From positions 1 to 5,969 of the forward strand of contig JAGGYV010000300.1 in the NCBI GenBank assembly GCA_021162325.1: a DNA stretch of 5,969 nt, in the 5' to 3' direction. The stretch comes from Desulfobacteraceae bacterium. GTDB lineage: Bacteria > Desulfobacterota > Desulfobacteria > Desulfobacterales > Desulfosalsimonadaceae. The position numbers and the translations under genes are program-made. Under the pieces are notes generated by a model, which searched no databases, had not been told where the DNA came from, and saw nothing but the letters and a program-made list of their open reading frames with translations. Within the stretch, counting starts at the first letter, position 1; each line of letters begins with the position of its first letter. Positions 1-5,934 of the stretch are shown piece by piece.

Positions 1-506
1 AAAGGGGCGATTTGTTTATTTCTATCCATGCCAATGCCTCAAGAAATAAACGGGCATTTGGGATTGAAACATATTTTTTGAATTTAACGACGGATGATGA
101 ATCCATCACTGTTGCGGCAAGGGAAAACGCGACGTCGGAAAAAAATATCAGTGAACTTCAGACCATATTGAATGATTTGCTTCAGAACGCAAAAATAAAT
201 GAATCCAGTCGGTTGGCGACATATGTGCAAAAAGAGCTGTGCCACACAATGAAGAAAAAATATAATCGTATTAAAGATAAAGGCGTTAAGCGGGCACCTT
301 TTTATGTGCTTATCGGTGCCCAGATGCCGGCGATTTTGATTGAAACTTCTTTTATCAGCAACAAGACAGAATGCCAGCGCTTAAAGGATACAACGTATCA
401 GCGCACACTGTGTGACGGTATTGTCAACGGTATCCGAAGATACATCAAAGAGACCCAGCCAACGGCATATTCCAGGCACCCGGCTGAAGAAGGCCCGCAA
501 GGATAG
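1..506 (+). CDS. N-acetylmuramoyl-L-alanine amidase (Amidase_3), 3' part only
   Basis: This zinc-dependent amidase cleaves the bond between N-acetylmuramic acid and L-alanine in peptidoglycan, normally in the periplasm, for daughter-cell separation or wall turnover. The open frame enters from the left edge (first full codon at 3), reading RGDLFISIHANAS. SIHANA is the family motif carrying a zinc-ligand histidine, and MPAILIETSFISN near the end contains the catalytic glutamate. The loop between them (GIETYFLNL onward, then a charged helix) is typical of proteobacterial AmiC-like enzymes. The TTG at 12 lies inside the conserved strand, so it is not the true start. The N-terminal half with the first zinc ligands, any AMIN domain and the signal peptide is outside the window. 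The protein ends about 35 residues after the ETSFISN motif with a short polar tail and no extra domain. The family assignment is firm; which cell-wall process it serves cannot be told from this fragment. Confidence 0.93.
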   Translation, partial: RGDLFISIHANASRNKRAFGIETYFLNLTTDDESITVAARENATSEKNISELQTILNDLLQNAKINESSRLATYVQKELCHTMKKKYNRIKDKGVKRAPFYVLIGAQMPAILIETSFISNKTECQRLKDTTYQRTLCDGIVNGIRRYIKETQPTAYSRHPAEEGPQG

Positions 507-507
507 T

Positions 508-536
508 TTGTTGGTTGCGGCGGGATTGGAAATAAT
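508..536 (+). promoter_or_regulatory. weak candidate sigma70 promoter for purB
   Basis: TTGTTG (508-513) and AATAAT (531-536) are separated by 17 bases in the 85-base gap between the amidase and purB. The -10 matches consensus at 5 of 6 positions and the -35 at 3 of 6. The gap is very AT-rich, so a chance match is likely. I see no terminator after the amidase, so read-through into purB is equally possible. Confidence 0.25.
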
Positions 537-591
537 ATAAAAATTATCGGAAAAATATTTTTTTAAGTAAAAGAAGAATAAGGACAAAAAA

Positions 592-1956
592 ATGAATAGT
601 ATACAGGCAATTTCAGTTTTTGACGGGCGGTACCGTCGTTATACAAAAGAATTAAATGACATATTTTCAGAATACGGATTAATTAAGCACCGGGTATTTG
701 TTGAAATTCAATGGCTGAAGTTTTTATTTCAGGAACTGGCCTTTGAGACTGTCTCTGAAGATGACATCCAGCGGATTGATTCTATTTTTTCTGATTTTAA
801 TGTGGAAGCGGCGCTTCAAATAAAAGAAATTGAAAAAGAGACAAATCACGATGTTAAGGCGGTTGAATACTATATAAAACAGAAAATGACCGCAATGGGA
901 ATGGTGCATTTGAAGGAATGGGTGCACTTTGCCTGTACATCCGATGATATTAATAATACATCATATGCGTTAATGGTGAAAGAAGGCCGATCAAAGCTTA
1001 TTGATGATATTTCTTTGGTGATTGAAAAAATTGAATCCTATGCCAAAGAATATAAAGGCATTCCCATGATGTCCCGGACGCATGGGCAGCCGGCAACGCC
1101 GACAACGGTCGGCAAAGAATTTGTCAATTATGCATGGCGTTTAAGAGTTGAATTGACAAATTTGAAGTTGTTGTATGTGCACGGAAAAATGAATGGTGCC
1201 AGTGGTAATTTTAATGCGCATCAATTTGTTTTCCCGGAAATTAACTGGATAGCGGCCAGTGAAAAGTTTGTTTCCCAATATTTAGGCCTGACACCCATTT
1301 TATATACCACCCAGATTAACCCGAATAATTATATCGCTGAGATATTGCATAATTTGATTCGAATTGCTTCAACCCTTATTGATCTGGACAGGGATCTGTG
1401 GGGGTATATTTCTTTGGGCTATTTTAAGCAGAAAACGGTTCCCGGTGAGGTGGGATCCTCAACCATGCCGCATAAAGTCAATCCCATTGATTTTGAGAAC
1501 AGTGAGGGAAACATGGGAATGGCCATTTCCCTCATGGAGCATCTGGCGGTCAAATTATTAAACTCCAGGTTTCAGCGTGACTTGACAGACAGCACCGTAC
1601 TTCGTAATTTAGGCGCTGTCTGGGGGTATTTTGTGATTGGGCTGCAAAGCACGATAAAGGGTCTTAACAAAATTGTACTCACCAGCGAAGTCCTTGAAAA
1701 TGATCTTGAAGCCAATCCCGAATTGCTGGCGGAAGCAATTCAGACAGCCATGCGGGTGTTTAAAGAAGAAAACCCCTATGAGAAATTAAAAGGCCTTACA
1801 CGGGGCCGGCGCATTTGCCTGGATGATATCAGTCAATTTGTTGATGATCTTGAAAAAATTCCGGAAGTGCTGAAAGCACGAATGAAAAAACTGACGGTAA
1901 ATCATTATACAGGGCTTGCTGAAAAACTGGTTGATCATTATTTCAGCAAAATATAG
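592..1956 (+). CDS. purB: adenylosuccinate lyase
   Basis: PurB acts twice in cytosolic purine synthesis: it removes fumarate from SAICAR to give AICAR, and from adenylosuccinate to give AMP. The 454-residue length and sequence match the long E. coli-type clade (about 456 aa). Visible landmarks are SVFDGRYRRY at residues 8-17, TNHDVKAVEY at 84-93, HFACTSDDINNTSYAL at 112-127, and SRTHGQPATPT at 161-171 with the general-acid/base region His164. The fumarase/aspartase superfamily signature GSSTMPHKVNPIDFENSEGN runs from 288 to 307 and contains the catalytic serine (289/290). QRDLTDSTVLRNLG at 328-341 is followed by the C-terminal ASL_C-type helical region with PYEKLKGLTRGRR. All expected active-site motifs are intact. 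The start is ATG 592 with AAGGA at 580-584, seven bases upstream. It stands alone functionally: no other purine genes are in the window, and its neighbours are an amidase and a signalling cluster. The assignment is very secure. Confidence 0.98.
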   Translation: MNSIQAISVFDGRYRRYTKELNDIFSEYGLIKHRVFVEIQWLKFLFQELAFETVSEDDIQRIDSIFSDFNVEAALQIKEIEKETNHDVKAVEYYIKQKMTAMGMVHLKEWVHFACTSDDINNTSYALMVKEGRSKLIDDISLVIEKIESYAKEYKGIPMMSRTHGQPATPTTVGKEFVNYAWRLRVELTNLKLLYVHGKMNGASGNFNAHQFVFPEINWIAASEKFVSQYLGLTPILYTTQINPNNYIAEILHNLIRIASTLIDLDRDLWGYISLGYFKQKTVPGEVGSSTMPHKVNPIDFENSEGNMGMAISLMEHLAVKLLNSRFQRDLTDSTVLRNLGAVWGYFVIGLQSTIKGLNKIVLTSEVLENDLEANPELLAEAIQTAMRVFKEENPYEKLKGLTRGRRICLDDISQFVDDLEKIPEVLKARMKKLTVNHYTGLAEKLVDHYFSKI

Positions 1957-2097
1957 TTTTTGTTTGATTAAATAAAAGTAATACGCTAAAGAATTATATT
2001 GTTTATCTGACAGAACAGCGATTTTGGGTCCAATTTAAATTTATTTGATTTAAAATCGGTGAGGGGAATAAATATATTTTTGAAGGGGTGATAATAA
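1957..2097 (+). other. intergenic region with AT-rich hairpin in the mglB leader
   Basis: This 141-base gap between purB and the roadblock gene shows no terminator with a U-tract and no convincing -35/-10 pair. It does contain overlapping inverted repeats. TTTAAAT (2034-2040) pairs with ATTTAAA (2048-2054) around a 7-base loop. CGATTTT (2019-2025) pairs with AAAATCG (2052-2058), and the two right arms overlap, so the folds are mutually exclusive. Both are AT-rich and could be chance. The gap ends with AAGGGGTGAT (2083-2092), a long match to the anti-Shine-Dalgarno sequence, which sets the start of the next gene at ATG 2098. Confidence 0.3.
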
Positions 2098-2490
2098 ATG
2101 GATTTTACAATCGAATTTGATAAGCAGCAGATTGAGTCAATTGAGAATATTCTACAGGAAGAGCTTGTTGATTTAGGGGTTCAAAGTGTTATTTTGATGG
2201 ATCTGGCCGGCAATGTCATCGTTAATCTTGAAAATGGTGATGTTACTCATGACGTGTATTCCCTCGCAGCCCTTGCGGCCGGGAATTATGGCGCGGTCAG
2301 TGCAATGGCGAATATTATCGGTGAACAGGAATTCTCTCTTCTTTTTCATAAAGGCGAAGAAGAAAGCATCCATTTCAGTAAGGTTGTAGAAGATTTATTG
2401 TTGCTTACCATTTTTAACAAAAATGTATCTTTGGGCTTTTTGCGTTTAAAAGTCGCTGAAGCGGTTAAAAGGATTCAAGTGCTGATATAG
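2098..2490 (+). CDS. mglB: roadblock/LC7 protein, MglB-like GTPase partner
   Basis: Roadblock/LC7 proteins of the MglB type are small cytosolic homodimers that bind Ras-like MglA and stimulate GTP hydrolysis, and in Myxococcus set cell polarity. The 130-residue product has the roadblock pattern: an N-terminal helix (about 10-27), a strand pair VQSVILMDLAGNVIVN (28-43), and the long helix YSLAALAAGNYGAVSAMANI (54-73). IGEQEFSLLFHKGEEESIHF follows at 74-93. A hydrophobic strand (96-106) leads into NVSLGFLRLKVAEA. From memory, Myxococcus MglB shares the SLASLTAGN, IGENEF, FHEG and SLGLVRL blocks in the same order, which makes this more than a generic roadblock match. It lies 149 bases before the best mglA start, as expected for an mglB-mglA pair, although mglA appears to have its own promoter. 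It is shorter than Myxococcus MglB (about 159 aa) because the C-terminal tail is absent. Family assignment is firm; the GAP function is inferred from homology and context. Confidence 0.86.
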   Translation: MDFTIEFDKQQIESIENILQEELVDLGVQSVILMDLAGNVIVNLENGDVTHDVYSLAALAAGNYGAVSAMANIIGEQEFSLLFHKGEEESIHFSKVVEDLLLLTIFNKNVSLGFLRLKVAEAVKRIQVLI

Positions 2491-2571
2491 TCTTTGCTGT
2501 AGTTACGTTTTAATGAATAGAGAATCGTCATCTAAAGTTTTGTTGATGATTTAATTTGTTTGTATCTGATG

Positions 2572-2600
2572 TTGTTTGTTGCCGAAGTATTTGTTATAAT
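2572..2600 (+). promoter_or_regulatory. sigma70-type promoter of the mglA operon
   Basis: TTGTTT (2572-2577) is followed after exactly 17 bases by a perfect TATAAT (2595-2600). The predicted transcript starts near 2607, giving a leader of about 33 bases before the TTG start at 2640 and its GGAGG (2627-2631). The -35 is weak (3 of 6), which suits a promoter that depends on a regulator. It makes mglA and the downstream genes at least partly independent of the roadblock gene. Confidence 0.6.
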
Positions 2601-2606
2601 CGGCAA
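2579..2606. promoter_or_regulatory. candidate operator: inverted repeat around the mglA -10 box
   Basis: TTGCCGA (2579-2585) and TCGGCAA (2600-2606) are an exact 7-base inverted repeat separated by 14 bases. The half-site centres are 21 bases apart, two helical turns, as expected for a dimeric DNA-binding protein. The left arm lies in the promoter spacer and the right arm begins at the last base of TATAAT and reaches the expected start of transcription. This position suits a repressor. The regulator is not identifiable from the window. Confidence 0.45.
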
Positions 2607-2639
2607 AATTTTAACCTATGAGTGCTGGAGGTAGGTGGT

Positions 2640-3245
2640 TTGGCATTAATAAATCCGAAAAAGAAGGAGGTCCAGGTAAAAATAGTCTACTATGGTCCTG
2701 GCCGAGGAGGTAAAACAACCAATCTTGAATATATTAATAAGCGGTTCAAAAAACGCATTCAGAATGAAATGGTGACGGTAAAAACGTATGGCGATCGAAC
2801 CCTGTTTTTTGATTTTTTACCGTTTGATATAGGAGAAATTAAAGGACATAGCATTAAAGTTCAGCTTTATACGGTACCCGGCCAGGTAAAATATAATGCC
2901 ACGAGAAGACTGGTTCTAAGAGGTGTGGACGGCTTAGTATTTGTTGCTGATTCAATGGATTTAAGACGTGAAATGAATATTCGTTCGCTACAAAATCTTA
3001 AAGAAAATCTGGAAACATTCAATAAAAGTATTTTCAATACTCCGCTGGTATTGCAGTATAACAAACGCGATCTGGAAGAAGAAGGTATCCCTATTCTCTC
3101 CGTCGATACGCTTCAAAGAGATTTGAACAGTCGGTTAAAAGCACCGAGTTTTGCGGCAAGTGCTGTTAAGGGGGATAATGTTCCCGCAACAATGAAGAAA
3201 ATTATCGCGTTAACCGTCGGGTCATTGAGAAAAAAACTTGGATAG
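2640..3245 (+). CDS. mglA: Ras-like small GTPase MglA
   Basis: MglA is a cytosolic GTP/GDP switch that controls cell polarity and motility in Myxococcus; relatives act with roadblock partners in other bacteria. I choose TTG 2640 as start: GGAGG (2627-2631) sits 8 bases upstream. The resulting 201-aa protein begins MALINPKKKEVQVKIVYYGP, in register with Myxococcus MglA as I recall it. The longer GTG 2622 frame has no ribosome site and would contain this one. With the TTG start the key positions carry the Myxococcus numbers: P-loop GPGRGGKT at 19-26, Arg53 in DRTLFFDFLP, Thr78 and Gln82 in YTVPGQ (Thr replaces the usual Ras aspartate, a hallmark of MglA), and NKRD at 141-144 for guanine recognition. 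Both the intrinsic Arg finger and the catalytic Gln are present, so it should hydrolyse GTP when activated. It follows an MglB-like gene, and its stop codon overlaps the ribosome site of the next gene. The precise cellular output here is unknown. Confidence 0.95.
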   Translation: MALINPKKKEVQVKIVYYGPGRGGKTTNLEYINKRFKKRIQNEMVTVKTYGDRTLFFDFLPFDIGEIKGHSIKVQLYTVPGQVKYNATRRLVLRGVDGLVFVADSMDLRREMNIRSLQNLKENLETFNKSIFNTPLVLQYNKRDLEEEGIPILSVDTLQRDLNSRLKAPSFAASAVKGDNVPATMKKIIALTVGSLRKKLG

Positions 3246-3256
3246 GAGGGCACGCA

Positions 3257-3994
3257 TTGACTACAAAGGATGATGATGGAAGCCTCGGTGCCGAGGTTTC
3301 AAGTCGATTAGATGAATTGTTTGGGGATGATGATTCCGAAGGGTTACCGGTGTCAAACGTTCCCTCTGATGCAGTCAGTGTTGCTGGCGAATCAAAAAGG
3401 GCTGCCCGTAAATCAGTTAAGCCCGTGGCTGATCGTGCTTCTGATACGCTGGGTGAGGAGTCTCCGGTCGGAAATTTGAAGGCGTTGGTTTTTTCCATAG
3501 ATTGGGAAATCACGGATGAAACAATGGTTGATTTTCTTACTGAAATAAAGCGTTTGAGACAAAGATATAAAAATGATAAAATCTTGTCACTTTTCCTGAA
3601 ACTGCACGAATCCATTGGCAAGTATATCAAAGCCAAAAAAGCCCGGGCCCATCCGGATTCAATTAAATTCGTTGCATCCGTATATAAAAGTTTTGAAAAG
3701 GTTCTTTTGTCCCCCGGAATAAAAGAAAATCAGAAGAAACAATTGCTTAACGCTGAAGTTAAAAAATTTAAAGATTTTAAACAACGGGTTCTGCTCAGGG
3801 ACAGCACGGCTGAGCCGGTACAAGTTGTTGACTCTGTTGTCGTCGTGGATGATAAAAAGGCGCAGCCGGTCAGCGGGGGCTCGCTGTCGTTGGAAACCAA
3901 AGAAGCGATTGATTATATGCTGGAACAAATCAAAAAGGAGATCAAAACTGAATTCCACACATTACGGCAGATAATCAAGAATATCGGTGCATAG
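3257..3994 (+). CDS. uncharacterised acidic-N-terminus protein coupled to mglA
   Basis: I do not recognise a named family. The start is TTG 3257 with AGGAGG (3244-3249) seven bases upstream; this site overlaps the mglA stop codon, so translation is probably coupled. The 245-residue product has four parts. An acidic N-terminus (1-32) contains AEVSSRLDELFGDDD at 12-26. A polar, probably disordered stretch follows (33-72). A charged helical core (73-181) includes LVFSIDWEITDETMVDFLTE, a KRLRQRYKNDK segment and AHPDSIKFVASVYKSFEKVL. After a Val/Asp-rich linker (about 187-208), a C-terminal helix (211-243) looks coiled-coil prone. There is no signal peptide or membrane segment, so it should be cytosolic. 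The helical core resembles conserved hypothetical proteins I associate with deltaproteobacteria, but that is a recollection, not a search result. Position immediately after mglA suggests an MglA adaptor, effector or regulator; this is inference. Confidence 0.82.
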   Translation: MTTKDDDGSLGAEVSSRLDELFGDDDSEGLPVSNVPSDAVSVAGESKRAARKSVKPVADRASDTLGEESPVGNLKALVFSIDWEITDETMVDFLTEIKRLRQRYKNDKILSLFLKLHESIGKYIKAKKARAHPDSIKFVASVYKSFEKVLLSPGIKENQKKQLLNAEVKKFKDFKQRVLLRDSTAEPVQVVDSVVVVDDKKAQPVSGGSLSLETKEAIDYMLEQIKKEIKTEFHTLRQIIKNIGA

Positions 3995-4084
3995 CAGTTC
4001 AAGCGCTGGGCTATTTTTGTTGACGTGTTTCTTTTATTTCGTGATGTGACTCGGCAGATTACTTAATGATTTTTTGGAGGCTGA

Positions 4085-4558
4085 ATGATGAATGTTTTTG
4101 CAGGTGATATGTCCAAACTGGTTCTTAAACGGACAGTTCGTGCTGACTTGGGTGAGGTTTCGCTGGATAGTGAGATGCTTCAGGTTTTGATGGAACTTGA
4201 CGGGACAAAAAATCTTGGCAATGTTGCCCAGTCGTTAAATATGAATTTAAAACAGTTACGATTGGTTTTAAATCGACTCTATAAACTCCGTCTTTGTGAA
4301 ACCGCAAAAGAAGCAATTCCCAGACTGAATAAATCTTTTTTCCATTATTTATCCGTAGAACTGGCTCGTGCAATGGGGCCCATCGCCGATGTCGTGATTG
4401 AAGATGAAATCAGTGAAATGGGTGAGAGTCAATTGAAATTTCCCTCCCACCGTGCGGCCGAACTGGTGGATTTACTGGCTCGCCAGATTCTCAGAGAAGA
4501 GAGAAAAGTTGTTTTTCAGCAAGCCATGGTTAGAAAACTTCGGGAAGTAAAAACATAA
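4085..4558 (+). CDS. uncharacterised two-part protein, winged-helix-like N-terminal half
   Basis: The reading frame opens with two ATGs (4085 and 4088). GGAGG at 4076-4080 is 4 bases from the first and 7 from the second, so 4088 is at least as likely; the choice changes one residue. In the 157-aa version, residues 29-72 (MLQVLMELDGTKNLGNVAQS, then a second helix and LYKLRLCE) have the spacing of a small winged helix of the kind that begins with a short 'DG' turn and ends in a hydrophobic strand. Residues 84-151 form a second helical unit with ELARAMGPIADVVIEDEISE (92-111). It recalls the short 'GPIA' domain (DUF8082-type, from memory) found at the ends of some bacterial kinases and regulators. 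No membrane segment or signal peptide is visible. It lies between the protein after mglA and the receptor, so it may be an adaptor or regulator of the module. DNA binding is possible but unproven; winged helices of this sort often mediate protein contacts. Confidence 0.78.
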   Translation: MMNVFAGDMSKLVLKRTVRADLGEVSLDSEMLQVLMELDGTKNLGNVAQSLNMNLKQLRLVLNRLYKLRLCETAKEAIPRLNKSFFHYLSVELARAMGPIADVVIEDEISEMGESQLKFPSHRAAELVDLLARQILREERKVVFQQAMVRKLREVKT

Positions 4559-4628
4559 ATTAATCCAGTTAATTGTTTTAACGTATCATATTATTCAATG
4601 TCGCCAATTTAATTAAGGAGGAAAAGAT

Positions 4629-5798
4629 ATGACGGTTATTTGTGAAGAGTGCGGGAAGGTTTATCACATAGATCCTGATAAGCTATCCCAGTATAAGGGT
4701 AAATCCGTCAGGGTTCGCTGTGGTGAATGCGGTCATGTGACCCAAATTTCAAAGTTGATTGAAGCGGCGGAAGAACCTGTGGATGATTTTGCAGCAGCTG
4801 ATGTTCCTGACATGCCGTCATTTGAACCTGAAGAAGAAGAAATAGAAGAAGAAATAGAAGAACGTTCGGAGAGAATCAGTGCCGGAATTCGTTCCAGCGG
4901 CTGGCTCGGGTTAAGAGGAAAAATGATGATCCTTTTCCTTGTCCTTCCGATTCTGTTAATGGCAGTTTCCGGATATTTTTCTCAACAGCAGTTAAACAAG
5001 CTGGCGGATGAAATTACTGAGGAGAGTACTGCCCTTATTCTTCAGGAAGGTAAGGAAAAGCTCATGCAAAAATCCAGGGATGTGGCATTGCAAGCCGAAA
5101 TTTATTTGCGCGCCCATCCGGACCTTGTAAAAGAGGACTTTTTCTATGATCCTGATTTTAGTGGAATCGGTGTGCAGGGTGTTGGTCAGTCCGGGTATAC
5201 CTGTGTCATTCAGCAGCCTGAACCGGATAAAGGCCAGAACTGGACGATCTGGGCGCATCCGAATCCGAATATTATCGGGATTGATGATATTGATATGATC
5301 AGAAAGGCGCTTGGGCCCTATTTTGAGCACTTTTGGAATGTGATTACCGGTTCTCAGGGGATGAAAGAGGCTGAAGGCTTTTATCGCTGGAAAGATCCGG
5401 ATGGAAAAATTCGGGAAAAATATATGGCAATTGCCCCGATTCAGATTGAAGGAAAGCCTTTTCTCCTGATGAGTACAGCGTATATTGATGAATTTACCAA
5501 CAAGACTGAGAACCTTAAAAAACGGGCACAAAAATTGTCTGTGGATACTCGGAATTTAAATCTTGGTATTCTGATCGGTGCGATTGTTTTGATTGGTTTA
5601 ATCGTTATCATCTATGGTTACCGATTGTCCCGAAATATTCAGTATCTGACGGAAGCAGCTGATCGCATCAGTGTCGGTGATCTTGAGGCAGAAATTGATG
5701 TTCATTCAAAAGATGAGATCGGCAACCTTGCAGATGCGATTTCAAGAATGCAGGACAGTCTTAGATTTTCGATTGAGCGGTTAAGACGCAGACGATAA
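4629..5798 (+). CDS. zinc-ribbon / Cache / HAMP membrane receptor without output domain
   Basis: This is a predicted inner-membrane sensor. Residues 1-40 form an MJ0042-type zinc ribbon with CxxC pairs at Cys5/Cys8 and Cys31/Cys34. Residues 50-80 are a very acidic linker that includes a Glu/Ile repeat. Transmembrane helix 1 is at about 99-117, and a periplasmic region at about 118-300 ends near TAYIDEFT. This region has Cache-type sequence: VGQSGYTCVI (185-194), WAHPNPNIIGID (208-219), a GFYRWKDPDG block and YMAIAPI. Transmembrane helix 2 is at about 312-332. A HAMP domain (333-384) contains LTEAADRISVGDLEAEI and KDEIGNLADAI. The protein then stops with RLRRRR, with no methyl-accepting, kinase or cyclase domain. 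The stop is followed by a terminator, so this looks like the natural end. ATG 4629 has AGGAGG (4616-4621) seven bases upstream. It is the last gene of the mglA unit. I infer that it passes an external signal to cytosolic partners through HAMP or the zinc ribbon; the ligand is unknown. Confidence 0.88.
   Translation: MTVICEECGKVYHIDPDKLSQYKGKSVRVRCGECGHVTQISKLIEAAEEPVDDFAAADVPDMPSFEPEEEEIEEEIEERSERISAGIRSSGWLGLRGKMMILFLVLPILLMAVSGYFSQQQLNKLADEITEESTALILQEGKEKLMQKSRDVALQAEIYLRAHPDLVKEDFFYDPDFSGIGVQGVGQSGYTCVIQQPEPDKGQNWTIWAHPNPNIIGIDDIDMIRKALGPYFEHFWNVITGSQGMKEAEGFYRWKDPDGKIREKYMAIAPIQIEGKPFLLMSTAYIDEFTNKTENLKKRAQKLSVDTRNLNLGILIGAIVLIGLIVIIYGYRLSRNIQYLTEAADRISVGDLEAEIDVHSKDEIGNLADAISRMQDSLRFSIERLRRRR
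4833..4862 (+). repeat. in-frame 12-base tandem repeat in the receptor linker
   Basis: GAAGAAGAAATA occurs twice in tandem (4833-4844 and 4845-4856) followed by a half copy (4857-4862). It is in frame and encodes EEEI-EEEI-EE at residues 69-78 of the receptor. It lengthens the acidic linker between the zinc ribbon and the first membrane helix, and is a likely site of copy-number change by replication slippage. Confidence 0.8.
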
Positions 5799-5821
5799 TT
5801 TTTTTAAAAAATGTTATTATC

Positions 5822-5868
5822 AACAAAACAAGCAATGTGTCAAATAATAGCACATTGCTTGTTTTGTT
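5822..5868 (+). terminator. strong intrinsic terminator after the receptor gene
   Basis: An exact 18-base inverted repeat (5822-5839 and 5851-5868) encloses an 11-base loop. The inner core is AAGCAATGTG/CACATTGCTT. The outer part of the right arm is T-rich (GTTTTGTT, then ATAT), giving a U-rich tail after the core stem. The left arm is correspondingly A-rich, so it could also stop transcription from the opposite side. It begins 23 bases after the receptor stop codon and closes the mglA transcription unit. Confidence 0.85.
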
Positions 5869-5882
5869 ATATATGAATTAAA

Positions 5883-5910
5883 TAATATTTTTCCGGTATA
5901 ATTTTTCCGG
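5883..5910 (+). repeat. imperfect 14-base tandem repeat containing TATAAT
   Basis: TAATATTTTTCCGG (5883-5896) is followed directly by TATAATTTTTCCGG (5897-5910); 12 of 14 positions agree. The second copy contains a perfect -10-like TATAAT (5897-5902). At a 17-base spacing the -35 position reads TGAATT, a poor match, so an activator would probably be needed if this is a promoter. The repeat lies between the terminator and the next apparent gene start, where a promoter is expected. Confidence 0.5.
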
Positions 5911-5934
5911 GAGGAATTCGTACAGGAAGAAACA

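Noticed and set aside
12..14. TTG at 12 as the start of the amidase
   Set aside because: The codons before it (RGD) continue the conserved DLFISIHANA strand, so the gene begins before the window.
1364..1561. 65-codon plus-strand frame inside purB
   Set aside because: It is an alternative frame within the most conserved part of purB, including the catalytic signature.
3202..3636. 144-codon open frame on the minus strand
   Set aside because: It is antisense to the gene at 3257 and the end of mglA. The Ser-rich translation is what the reverse of acidic Asp/Glu-rich coding sequence typically gives, and no family pattern is visible.
3659..3958. 99-codon open frame on the minus strand
   Set aside because: Its Phe/Leu-rich translation is the mirror of a Lys/Glu-rich helical region, and it is fully contained in a better supported plus-strand gene.
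4020..4048. TTGACG as a -35 box upstream of the gene at 4085
   Set aside because: The hexamer is a good match, but no acceptable -10 lies 16 to 18 bases downstream. Read-through from the mglA promoter explains expression without it.
4570..4584. Small hairpin GTTAA/TTAAC between the 157-aa protein gene and the receptor gene
   Set aside because: A five-base AT-rich stem with no U-tract is too weak to be a terminator and is likely chance.
4992..5531. 179-codon open frame on the minus strand
   Set aside because: It lies entirely opposite the Cache-like region of the receptor, whose plus-strand frame has clear domains and an ideal ribosome site. The antisense translation shows no recognisable motif.
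5794..5821. GATAAT/ATTATC inverted repeat with T- and A-runs around the receptor stop codon
   Set aside because: It is purely AT-rich and lies just before a far stronger 18-base terminator stem. It is not convincing as a separate element.
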